Assembly (NCBI GenBank): GCA_020638175.1 | Contig: JACKJA010000002.1 | Coordinates: 1,116,001 to 1,180,000 of the forward strand | DNA: 64,000 nt | From: Rhodospirillales bacterium | GTDB lineage: Bacteria > Pseudomonadota > Alphaproteobacteria > Micavibrionales > Micavibrionaceae | Direction: 5' to 3' | Part shown: one piece after another, positions 48,832 through 56,467 of the stretch | How positions within the stretch are numbered: position 1 is the stretch's first letter | Layout of the letters: each line of letters starts with the position of its first letter | Translations under genes and position numbers: made by a program | Notes under the pieces: model-generated | Database searches by the model: none | Seen by the model: the letters and a program-made list of their open reading frames with translations, nothing else | What the model was told of the DNA's origin: nothing

Positions 48832-51480
48832 ATGACCGACACGACGACGACCGAGAACGAAAAATTCCCTACGATTGCGCTGGAAGAGGAAATGAAGACC
48901 TCTTACCTCGATTACGCCATGAGCGTGATCGTTAGCCGGGCGCTGCCCGATGTGCGCGACGGTCTGAAACCGGTGCACCGGCGGATTCTGTACGCCATGA
49001 AGGACGGGGGCTATACCTCCGATAAATCCTACAAGAAGTCAGCCCGGATCGTCGGGGATGTCATGGGTAAATATCACCCGCACGGTGATAATGCGCTTTA
49101 TGAAGCTTTGGTACGGATGGCGCAGGACTGGTCCTTGCGCTTGCCGCTGATCGACGGGCAGGGGAACTTTGGTTCCATGGACGGTGATTCGGCGGCGGCC
49201 ATGCGGTATACCGAGGCGCGCCTGGCAAAATCGGCCGAAACCATTCTTGAAGATATCGACAAGGACACCGTTGATTTCACGCCGAACTACGATGAATCGA
49301 TGATCGAACCGACGGTGCTGCCCTCACGCGTGCCGAACCTGCTGGTCAACGGGGCGGGCGGTATTGCCGTGGGGATGGCGACGAACATCCCGCCGCACAA
49401 TCTGGGCGAGGTTATTGACGGTTGCTATGCCTATATCGACAACCCGGATATCACCAATGAAGAGCTGATTGAGATTATTCCCGCCCCGGATTTCCCGACG
49501 GGCGGTGAAATTCTGGGCCGCAGCGGCGCTCACAAAGCCTACACGACCGGGAATGGCTCGATTGTCATGCGGGCGAAAGCCTCGTTCGAAGATGTGCGCT
49601 CTGGCCGTGAAGCCATCATTATCCACGAAGTTCCCTATCAGGTGAACAAGGGGAAATTGCTGGAACGTCTGGGCGAAGTCGGGCGTGAGAAAATCGTCGA
49701 GGATATTGCCGAAGTTCGTGATGAATCCGACCGCGAAGGCGTGCGCGTGGTTATTGAACTGAAAAAAGGGGCCGTCGCCGACGTCGTTTTGAACCAGCTC
49801 TACAAGCACACGGCGCTGCGGACCAATTTCCCGGCCAACATGGTGGCGCTGAATCATGGCCGCCCGGAAATGCTGCTGCTGCGCGACTTCATCAAGGCCT
49901 TCGTTAAATTCCGTGAGGAAGTCATTACCCGCCGGACGATTTACGAGCTGGGCAAGGCGCGGGAGCGGGGACATGTCTTGGCCGGTTTGGCTGTGGCTGT
50001 GGCCAATATCGACGAAATCATTGCCCTGATCCGTGGCGCGGCCAATCCGACCGAAGCCCGGGAAGGCTTGATGGCCAAACGCTGGCCGGTGCACGATATC
50101 GCGCCGCTTATCGAGCTGATCGACGATCCCGAGTACCCGGTTTATGAGGACAATACCTATCAAATGTCCGAAATACAGGCGCGCGCCATTCTGGACCTGC
50201 GTTTGCACAAACTGACAGGTCTGGAGCGCGATAAAATCGGTGATGAACTGCGCGAGATTACCGATGCGATTGCTGAATATCTAGCCATTCTGGGCAACCG
50301 GGAAAAGCTGTTGGATGTGATGCGCGAGGAACTGCAGGATATTAAAGACCGTTTTGCCACGCCGCGCCGGACGCAGCTGGTCGATGCTGAATTCGAAGAA
50401 GACATCGAAGAACTGATCCAGCGTGAAGACATGGTCGTCACCGTCACCAACGGCGGCTACGTCAAGCGGGTGCCGCTCGACACCTACCGGGCGCAGCGCC
50501 GCGGCGGTAAAGGCCGCAGCGGGACAGCGCTGAAGGACGAGGATTTCGTTTCCGACCTGTTCGTCGGCAGCACCCACACCCCGATCCTGTTCTTCACGTC
50601 CCGCGGGATCGTGCACAAGATGAAAGTCTGGCAACTCCCGCTGGCGAGCCCGCAATCGCGCGGCAAGGCGCTGGTAAACCTGTTGCCGCTGGAGCAGGAC
50701 GAATATGTGTCCGTTTATCTCCGCTTGCCGGAAGATGAAGAGTTGTGGGATCAACTCGATATCGTTTTCGCGACATCGCACGGCACGATCCGCCGGAACA
50801 AGCTGACGGACTTCAAAAATATCCGCTCCAACGGCCTGATTGCGATGAAGCTGGCCGATGATGAAAATCTTGTGGCCGTTAAAATCGCCCGCGAAGATGA
50901 AGACGTCTTCCTGGCTACACGTAAGGGGAAAGCCATCCGCTTCCCGGTCGATGCCATCCGGGTCTTTGCCGGGCGGGCGTCTACCGGTGTGCGCGGGATC
51001 AAACTGGGCAGCGGCGATGAAGTCATGTCCATGTCGATCCTGAAACGCGAAGCCGAAGGTGAACAGGGGCAAGCTCTCTTGTGTGTTTCCGAAAACGGCT
51101 TTGGCAAGCGCACCTACGCCAGCGAATATCGCATTACTGGCCGCGGCGGCTCCGGTGTTATCAATATGGATGTCACCGCCAAGACCGGCGAAGTTGTCGC
51201 GACATTCCCTGTCACGGACGAGCATCAGGTCATGCTGGTCTCCGATCAGGGGCAAACCATCCGCACCCCCGTCGCCGATGTCCGCTTTACGGGCCGTAGC
51301 GCGCAGGGCGTGACGATCTTCAAGGTCGCCAAAGACGAAAAAGTCGTCTCTGTTGCCTGGCTGGTTCAGGAGGATGAAGACGAAGAAGAGGGCGACGCCG
51401 AGGAAATCCAGACGGAAGAGGGCGCAAGCGTTGATGAAGCGCCGGTAGAAACAGCCGCATCCTCACAAGAGGAAGAGTAA
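48832..51480 (+). CDS. gyrA: DNA gyrase subunit A
   Basis: 882 residues from the ATG at 48832 (M-T-D-T-T-T-T); a TTG at 48805 would add nine residues. The breakage-reunion domain has the catalytic tyrosine Y126 in A-A-M-R-Y-T-E-A-R-L. The C-terminal beta-pinwheel carries the GyrA box Q-R-R-G-G-K-G, which separates it from ParC. The tail is very acidic (E/D-rich, about 40 residues). In the quinolone-determining region the E. coli Ser83 and Asp87 positions are Asn87 and Glu91. First gene of a tight gyrA-nudix-rlmJ run. Confidence 0.97.
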   Translation: MTDTTTTENEKFPTIALEEEMKTSYLDYAMSVIVSRALPDVRDGLKPVHRRILYAMKDGGYTSDKSYKKSARIVGDVMGKYHPHGDNALYEALVRMAQDWSLRLPLIDGQGNFGSMDGDSAAAMRYTEARLAKSAETILEDIDKDTVDFTPNYDESMIEPTVLPSRVPNLLVNGAGGIAVGMATNIPPHNLGEVIDGCYAYIDNPDITNEELIEIIPAPDFPTGGEILGRSGAHKAYTTGNGSIVMRAKASFEDVRSGREAIIIHEVPYQVNKGKLLERLGEVGREKIVEDIAEVRDESDREGVRVVIELKKGAVADVVLNQLYKHTALRTNFPANMVALNHGRPEMLLLRDFIKAFVKFREEVITRRTIYELGKARERGHVLAGLAVAVANIDEIIALIRGAANPTEAREGLMAKRWPVHDIAPLIELIDDPEYPVYEDNTYQMSEIQARAILDLRLHKLTGLERDKIGDELREITDAIAEYLAILGNREKLLDVMREELQDIKDRFATPRRTQLVDAEFEEDIEELIQREDMVVTVTNGGYVKRVPLDTYRAQRRGGKGRSGTALKDEDFVSDLFVGSTHTPILFFTSRGIVHKMKVWQLPLASPQSRGKALVNLLPLEQDEYVSVYLRLPEDEELWDQLDIVFATSHGTIRRNKLTDFKNIRSNGLIAMKLADDENLVAVKIAREDEDVFLATRKGKAIRFPVDAIRVFAGRASTGVRGIKLGSGDEVMSMSILKREAEGEQGQALLCVSENGFGKRTYASEYRITGRGGSGVINMDVTAKTGEVVATFPVTDEHQVMLVSDQGQTIRTPVADVRFTGRSAQGVTIFKVAKDEKVVSVAWLVQEDEDEEEGDAEEIQTEEGASVDEAPVETAASSQEEE

Positions 51481-51481
51481 C

Positions 51482-51931
51482 ATGCCCCGGCCACAGGTCG
51501 CTGCGCGCGCTGTGGTCGTGCATGAAAACCGGTTGCTTCTGGTCAAAGAGAGCAGCGGGTTTTGGATTACCCCTGGCGGCCGCACGGATTATGGCGAGGA
51601 TATCCGCAGCTGTGCCCGCCGCGAAACGTTCGAGGAAACCGGTCTGTCCGTTGATATCGGCGATGTGTTCGCGATCTCTGAGTTTTTTAACCCATCCATA
51701 GACTTCCACATCATGCAAACGCTGTTTTATGCGCGGGTCGAAGAGGGCGCGGCGTTGCCCGAACAATGGACGGATCACGACCCGGAGGGCGCGGTGCAAG
51801 CCAGCCGTTTTTTCACGCTGGAAGAACTTCAAAATCTCGACAACGTGTACCCGTCCCTGCTGAAAGACGGGGACTGGTTAACAGGTAAACCCTGTGATCC
51901 GCTTTATTGCGGGATAGAAACGAAGGAATAA
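51482..51931 (+). CDS. Nudix hydrolase
   Basis: A 149-residue protein with an intact Nudix box: G-G-R-T-D-Y-G-E-D, then R-R-E-T-F-E-E-T-G-L (G-x5-E-x7-R-E-U-x-E-E-x-G-U). It hydrolyses a nucleoside diphosphate linked to some other group; the substrate cannot be named. It begins one base after the gyrA stop and ends directly at the rlmJ start, so the three genes are co-translated or co-transcribed. Confidence 0.92.
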   Translation: MPRPQVAARAVVVHENRLLLVKESSGFWITPGGRTDYGEDIRSCARRETFEETGLSVDIGDVFAISEFFNPSIDFHIMQTLFYARVEEGAALPEQWTDHDPEGAVQASRFFTLEELQNLDNVYPSLLKDGDWLTGKPCDPLYCGIETKE

Positions 51932-52720
51932 ATGCTCTCTTACCAACATATTTACCATGCCGGGGGCTGGTTCGACGTTCATAAACACGCCGTGTTGTGC
52001 GCGCTGTGGGCGCAGATGGAAGAGCAAGCCGCCGGGCCGCTGACCTATGTTGATACTCATGCCGGGCGAGGCTTGTATGATCTGACCGCGCCGGAGGCCA
52101 AAAAAATTGCCGAATTTGAAACCGGGATTACCAAGCTGGACACTGGACGCCTGCCGCCGCCATTCGCGCCCTATGTCCACGCGGTACGGTCATGGAAACC
52201 GGAATACCCCGGCTCTGCGGGCTGTATAGCGGCGCTGAAGCGCGATGATGACATGATGGCGCTATACGAGCTCCACCCCGGTGAAATCAAGCACCTGCAA
52301 GCGGCTCTGGGCCGGATGCCCAATCTGACGATCGAACAAAAGGACGGCCATGAAGAAGCCGCCGCCAGAGCAGGGGGCGCGGATACGCTGGTTATGATCG
52401 ACCCCAGCTATGAGGTGAAAGCCGAATATGAACAAACTGCCCGGACCGTCCGCGCGATCCTCGATAAAGCCCCGGAAACAAAGATTATGGTCTGGTATCC
52501 GGTGCTGGCCGGCGGCGGTTATCACAAAATCCTGCTGAAAGAGCTGGGACCGCTAACAGACGAAGCGCTCCATATCGTTATTGATGCGCCGTTCCCGGAA
52601 AAGCCGCATAAGGGCATGGTGCAAAGCGGCCTGATTTTGTTCAATCCCCCCGAAGGCGTGGAGAAAAAATCCAGCGCCATCAGTGAAGTTCTGATCCGGA
52701 TTCTGAGAAAAAAGAACTAG
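51932..52720 (+). CDS. rlmJ: 23S rRNA (adenine(2030)-N6)-methyltransferase
   Basis: A 262-residue RlmJ-family enzyme that methylates A2030 of 23S rRNA using SAM. Signatures: M-L-S-Y-Q-H-I-Y-H-A-G, D-V-H-K-H, Y-V-D-T-H-A-G-R-G-L-Y, and the catalytic motif, here D-P-S-Y-E rather than the more usual D-P-P-Y-E. Starts immediately at the Nudix stop. Its last four bases overlap the convergent 121-residue gene. Confidence 0.9.
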   Translation: MLSYQHIYHAGGWFDVHKHAVLCALWAQMEEQAAGPLTYVDTHAGRGLYDLTAPEAKKIAEFETGITKLDTGRLPPPFAPYVHAVRSWKPEYPGSAGCIAALKRDDDMMALYELHPGEIKHLQAALGRMPNLTIEQKDGHEEAAARAGGADTLVMIDPSYEVKAEYEQTARTVRAILDKAPETKIMVWYPVLAGGGYHKILLKELGPLTDEALHIVIDAPFPEKPHKGMVQSGLILFNPPEGVEKKSSAISEVLIRILRKKN

Positions 52721-53082
52721 CGGACGTCCGTGGTTTCCATACTCAGGAACATGCTGAGCAGGCCGTTGACGACCTGAAGGTTTTTGGTGGCGCTGCGCGG
52801 CAGGGGAATCTTGTTATCCATACAAAAACGCAGGATGGCCGCCGCCAGAAATCCGTGATCCAGGTTTTTCTCTTCGACCCGGCCGCTGACACGCTCCAGA
52901 GTGACGTCCGCCGAAATCGGAGGGGTGTCATGGACTTTCAGATCCTTGATGTGAAACTCGCGGCCTTGTTCATCCCCGCGCAATAGCTGGCGCATGACGG
53001 CAGATTTGAGTTCGCTGTTGCTGAGCGAGATAATTTTAATTTCCATGACCATCGGTAAAAAGTCCGTCTTGTTATAACCCAT
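52717..53082 (-). CDS. Hypothetical protein
   Basis: 121 residues from the outermost ATG; internal starts at 53052 or 53046 (M-E-I-K-I-I-S-L-S) would give about 109-111 residues and look equally likely because no start has a strong ribosome binding site. Mixed alpha/beta look, no signal, no membrane segment, no family recognised. Convergent with rlmJ and divergent from coaD. Confidence 0.6.
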   Translation of the reverse strand: MGYNKTDFLPMVMEIKIISLSNSELKSAVMRQLLRGDEQGREFHIKDLKVHDTPPISADVTLERVSGRVEEKNLDHGFLAAAILRFCMDNKIPLPRSATKNLQVVNGLLSMFLSMETTDVR

Positions 53083-53156
53083 CGAAGAGGATAAGGGATA
53101 AAAAGTAAATTTTTTCTTATTGTACTGGATAACATCAGCGGTTAAAACAGCGAACT

Positions 53157-53669
53157 ATGGACACGCAGACAAAAAATCAGCGCATGGGCGTCTATCCGGG
53201 GACATTCGATCCGGTGACCAAGGGGCATTTGCATTTAATTCGCCGTGCCAGCAAGCTGGTCGACCGTTTGACGGTCGCCGTGGCGGACAGTCCGCGTAAA
53301 GGGCCGTTATTTACACTGGAAGAACGTCTGGACATGCTGCGGACCGATATTGCGAACATGCATGACAAGCACTGCCCGATCGAAGTGCAAAGCTTTAATA
53401 ACCTGTTGGTTCACTATGCGCGGGATATTGGCGCGTCTTTTATCTTTCGGGGCTTGCGCGCGGTGTCCGACTTCGAATTTGAATTTAAGATGACCGGGAT
53501 GAATGCGCGGCTGGCGCCGGATATTGAAACCGTATTTCTGACGGCATCGGATAAATGGCAGTTTGTGTCGTCTTCGGTTGTTAAAGAGGTCTGTTCTCTG
53601 GGCGGGGATGTCTCAGAGGTCGTTACCCCGGCGGTCGAAGCGCGCCTGAAAGAGAAATTCGCCAAATAA
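53157..53669 (+). CDS. coaD: Phosphopantetheine adenylyltransferase
   Basis: A 170-residue enzyme for the fourth step of coenzyme A synthesis, joining AMP from ATP to 4'-phosphopantetheine. Nucleotidyltransferase motifs: Y-P-G-T-F-D-P-V-T-K-G-H (T/H-x-G-H) and V-S-S-S-V-V-K-E-V (the I-S-S-T-x-x-R equivalent, with Lys for Arg). F-R-G-L-R-A-V-S-D-F-E-F-E is also typical. An internal ATG at 53184 (M-G-V-Y-P) is the alternative start. Confidence 0.95.
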   Translation: MDTQTKNQRMGVYPGTFDPVTKGHLHLIRRASKLVDRLTVAVADSPRKGPLFTLEERLDMLRTDIANMHDKHCPIEVQSFNNLLVHYARDIGASFIFRGLRAVSDFEFEFKMTGMNARLAPDIETVFLTASDKWQFVSSSVVKEVCSLGGDVSEVVTPAVEARLKEKFAK

Positions 53670-53761
53670 TCCACTTTTAGGGCAAAGAAAACTTGACGGG
53701 CCGGGTTCAAATACATAAAGTGCCGCAGTCTATTTACGGGGCATAACCCCCGTATCTCCAT

Positions 53762-53837
53762 GACCGTGTAGCTCAGCCGGTAGAGCAACTGACTTTTAAT
53801 CAGTAGGTCCGGGGTTCGAATCCCCGCGCGGTCACCA
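53762..53837 (+). tRNA. tRNA-Lys(UUU)
   Basis: 76 bases. Acceptor GACCGTG/CGCGGTC, anticodon stem ACTGA/TCAGT around CTTTTAA, anticodon TTT, T-loop GGTTCGAATCC, encoded CCA end. Confidence 0.97.
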
Positions 53838-53969
53838 TTTTTCCTTTGTTATTTGCCCACCAGCATCGCTTTTTTGTGGATTTCCCCCCAGCCTCAAAAA
53901 AACTTAAAATCTTCCCCTTGCATTTTATTTGTGAATTATATAGGTTTGCCGCCTGATAATTACTCATGT

Positions 53970-54044
53970 TGGGGTGTAGCCAAGCGGTAAGGCACCGGTT
54001 TTTGGTATCGGCATGCGCAGGTTCGAATCCTGCCACCCCAGCCA
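53970..54044 (+). tRNA. tRNA-Gln(UUG)
   Basis: 75 bases. Acceptor TGGGGTG/CACCCCA, anticodon stem CCGGT/ATCGG around TTTTGGT, anticodon TTG, encoded CCA. The AT-rich islet begins right at its 3' end. Confidence 0.97.
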
Positions 54045-54382
54045 TTTATTTCCATAATAATTTAGCAAGAGAGATACCGCAGTTTTCAAGGGGTTTCGGG
54101 ACATGGTCTTGAAACACTTCGAAGAAATGCGAGCGGTTTAAGCGCAAAGATTGCTACGTTTCGAACTTGCCAAAGGTAGCGATCTCGGCGACGAATTTGA
54201 TAAGCACGGCATTTTATGACTAGAGATGCGGCTAAAATGTTGGTCATACCCTTCTTAACCCCTTGAAACCATTCATCCACGGCAGTGAGCAATCTTTAGA
54301 GACTGGAGACTGATGTCTTCTATGTTCTTGATTTGTCGCAATATATCAGCTTTACTCTTTTCACAATTATTAAGGCTGTATC
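54045..54382. other. Non-coding stretch at the start of the AT-rich islet
   Basis: 338 bases after tRNA-Gln. It holds a 12-base perfect inverted repeat (54084-54095 and 54258-54269) enclosing about 160 bases, possibly a small mobile-element remnant. A 68-codon minus-strand ORF spans 54086-54292 but lacks a ribosome binding site and a recognisable family, so I do not call it a gene. The last 60 bases should contain the Sel1-gene promoter. Confidence 0.4.
54084..54269. repeat. Inverted-repeat-bounded element
   Basis: TTTCAAGGGGTT (54084-54095) and AACCCCTTGAAA (54258-54269) are exact reverse complements. Between them lies sequence with no convincing gene. Could be a MITE-like remnant or the foot of a long structured RNA. 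Confidence 0.45.
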
Positions 54383-55444
54383 ATGATCAAAATTTCTAAA
54401 CTTAACTTAGCGCTACTAATTGCAGGCATTCTTTTTACTATAGCCTCTGCTGTTTTATCCGTTGATGTTCCAAGTGCATTCACCGCAGCGGCATTGCTTG
54501 GAATTATCACGATTAAATTGCTTATTTCGGCACTTATTTTAGGATGTGTCGCTTTTGTTATTGGTGCCTTGCGAAAGAAACCAAAACAACTGTGGTTTCC
54601 AATATTCGCATGGTTTTTATGTATAGTCGGCTTAGTAGATCTGAGCGCAAGCGCATATAACGACTATGTTTTAAAACCAAGGCTCATGAGTACCCTTTCC
54701 CAAGCTGCCGAAAATGATGCGCTGAATAATGCAGAAAGTAAGGCATCTCAACCCAAAGATCTTTTTGAAGAAAATCCAGAAATCCTTTTTAAGATGGCCT
54801 ATCAATATATGAGAGGAGATGGTGTCCCTCAGAGCCACGAAAAATCATTAGAGTTTTTAATTAAAGCAGCAGAAAGCGGTCATGCTGAAGCACAATATAA
54901 TTTAGGATCTATGTACATAAATGGCGTTGGTTTTGAGCAAGATAGAGAAAAAGGTATGTCATGGCTTAAAAGGGCAAAAGAAAATGGAAGCAGCGAAGCA
55001 GCTGATTTGCTTGTTACGGTGGAATTCTCAAATCTACAACAAACTGCTTGCTATCATGAGGATGAATTACTAGCAGAAATACTCAATAATTTTATGTTTG
55101 CTCAAAATGATACAGCAATTAAATGTGACCAACTTTTAGCCACAAATTCTTACTCAGATTTGAGTATGTCTATTTCAAAAATGCATATAGAGCAGATAAA
55201 AGAATTCGGCAAACCTTTAACCAAATTTGCTGAGCGTAATGGTTTAGATACTGCTGATTTTCTTATACTTAAACAAATGCAAATATCAGAAAGTTTAAAA
55301 AGCTATAGCCCAAATCAAGAGGAATGTGCGCAATTCTTGAATGAATTGGAACAACGTAAAGATTGGACACGGATTAGGCAATCGATACTTGGGAGCTATG
55401 TGATGTTTAGTGAGAATTATAATATATGTGAAAGGGGCGAATAG
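54383..55444 (+). CDS. Sel1-repeat membrane protein in an AT-rich islet
   Basis: 353 residues. Three hydrophobic segments at about 8-27, 33-63 and 71-92 anchor it in the membrane. Residues about 130-205 hold two Sel1-like repeats (A-Y-Q-Y-M-R-G-D-G-V-P-Q-S, A-Q-Y-N-L-G-S-M-Y-I-N-G-V-G), usually protein-interaction modules. The remainder is helical and unassigned. Codon use is strongly AT-biased (many AAA, TTA, AAT) compared with neighbours, suggesting transfer. Position directly after two tRNA genes supports that. Confidence 0.8.
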   Translation: MIKISKLNLALLIAGILFTIASAVLSVDVPSAFTAAALLGIITIKLLISALILGCVAFVIGALRKKPKQLWFPIFAWFLCIVGLVDLSASAYNDYVLKPRLMSTLSQAAENDALNNAESKASQPKDLFEENPEILFKMAYQYMRGDGVPQSHEKSLEFLIKAAESGHAEAQYNLGSMYINGVGFEQDREKGMSWLKRAKENGSSEAADLLVTVEFSNLQQTACYHEDELLAEILNNFMFAQNDTAIKCDQLLATNSYSDLSMSISKMHIEQIKEFGKPLTKFAERNGLDTADFLILKQMQISESLKSYSPNQEECAQFLNELEQRKDWTRIRQSILGSYVMFSENYNICERGE

Positions 55445-55748
55445 AAAATTAGAGACTCTGTTCCCAAAAGGTCATTCCGGCATGCGGTTTTAACAGATCG
55501 ATCTGTTTAAGTTTGCGGTATGACCATTGATGCAGTAGCGGTTGAGCTAAAGAACTTAAAGGAAGCAGTTAGAAAAAATTCTGAATTACGGCAAATAAAT
55601 TTGCGCTAATTATTTGATTTTAAATACAAAAACCGGAGACTCAGTTTTTATTTGGTTAGTCAGCACAGCCATTTTCGATTTCCTTCCTGAAAAGAATCGT
55701 TAGAATGGGCGCTTCGGTAGTATACGAGTCGGGCGGGAGGCCTCTTAA
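55445..55748. other. Non-coding stretch closing the AT-rich islet
   Basis: 304 bases. Contains a 16-base perfect palindrome AACAGATCGATCTGTT (55492-55507), a 29-codon ORF of no clear merit (55519-55608), and CAGCCATTT at 55666-55674, which repeats the tRNA-Gln 3' junction at 54039-54047. Composition returns to the chromosomal norm from about 55700. Confidence 0.4.
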
Positions 55749-56459
55749 ATGGCAGATCAGAAAACCAGCGATAAAAAACAGGATGCCCATGAGGACGGGA
55801 GCCGTAAGACGGGGGTGTTTGCGCGTCTTCGTACCTATTTCCTGGCCGGGATTTTGGTAACGGCGCCGATCGGCATTACGATTTACCTGACCTATACGTT
55901 TTTGAATTTTATCGACCGTAAGGTCACCCACTTGATTCCCGATCAGTACTACCCGCACACCGCCATTCCGGGGATAGGCGTTATTATTGCGCTGGTGTTT
56001 TTTATCTTTGTCGGCTGGTTCGCCCGCAATTTTCTGGGTCGCCTGATTATCCGCGTATCTGAGTACTTCGTGCATAAAATGCCGGTGATACGGACGATCT
56101 ACAAGGCGATAAAACAAATCTTCGAAACCATTATGGCCAGCCAGAGCCAAGCGTTTCGCGAGGTCGTGATGATGGAATACCCGCGCAAGGGCGTTTGGTC
56201 GATCGGTTTTGTGACGGGCCGCTCACAAGGCGAGGTTCAGCGCGTGACTGCTAACGAGACGATCAACGTCTTCGTGCCGACAACGCCCAACCCGACATCG
56301 GGCTATTTGTTGTTCGTACCGAAAAAAGAGCTGAAATATCTCGATATGACGGTTGAGGAAGCTGTGAAACTGGTGGTTTCCGCCGGCATCATCACGCCGC
56401 CGGATCGCGGGGTTGAAGGCGCTCCGGAAGATAAAAAAGCCAAGTCGTCTTCAAAATAA
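55749..56459 (+). CDS. DUF502 family membrane protein
   Basis: A 236-residue protein with two transmembrane helices (about 28-50 and 73-95) and a conserved cytoplasmic or periplasmic domain of the DUF502 family (F-L-A-G-I-L-V-T-A-P-I-G-I-T, P-G-I-G-V-I-I-A, V-P-T-T-P-N-P-T-S-G-Y). Charged low-complexity ends. Function unknown; the gene is commonly near recG in alphaproteobacteria, as here. Confidence 0.9.
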   Translation: MADQKTSDKKQDAHEDGSRKTGVFARLRTYFLAGILVTAPIGITIYLTYTFLNFIDRKVTHLIPDQYYPHTAIPGIGVIIALVFFIFVGWFARNFLGRLIIRVSEYFVHKMPVIRTIYKAIKQIFETIMASQSQAFREVVMMEYPRKGVWSIGFVTGRSQGEVQRVTANETINVFVPTTPNPTSGYLLFVPKKELKYLDMTVEEAVKLVVSAGIITPPDRGVEGAPEDKKAKSSSK

Positions 56460-56467
56460 ACGGAACG

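Noticed and set aside
50281..51255. 324-codon ORF antisense to gyrA (and a 294-codon one at 49324-50208)
   Set aside because: Shadows of the gyrA coding frame without family motifs.
54086..54292. 68-codon minus-strand ORF in the islet
   Set aside because: It largely coincides with the inverted-repeat element, has no ribosome binding site, and I cannot tie it to a family with confidence.
55519..55608. 29-codon ORF after the Sel1 gene
   Set aside because: Too short, no ribosome binding site, no recognisable sequence; could be a gene fragment, but this cannot be supported.
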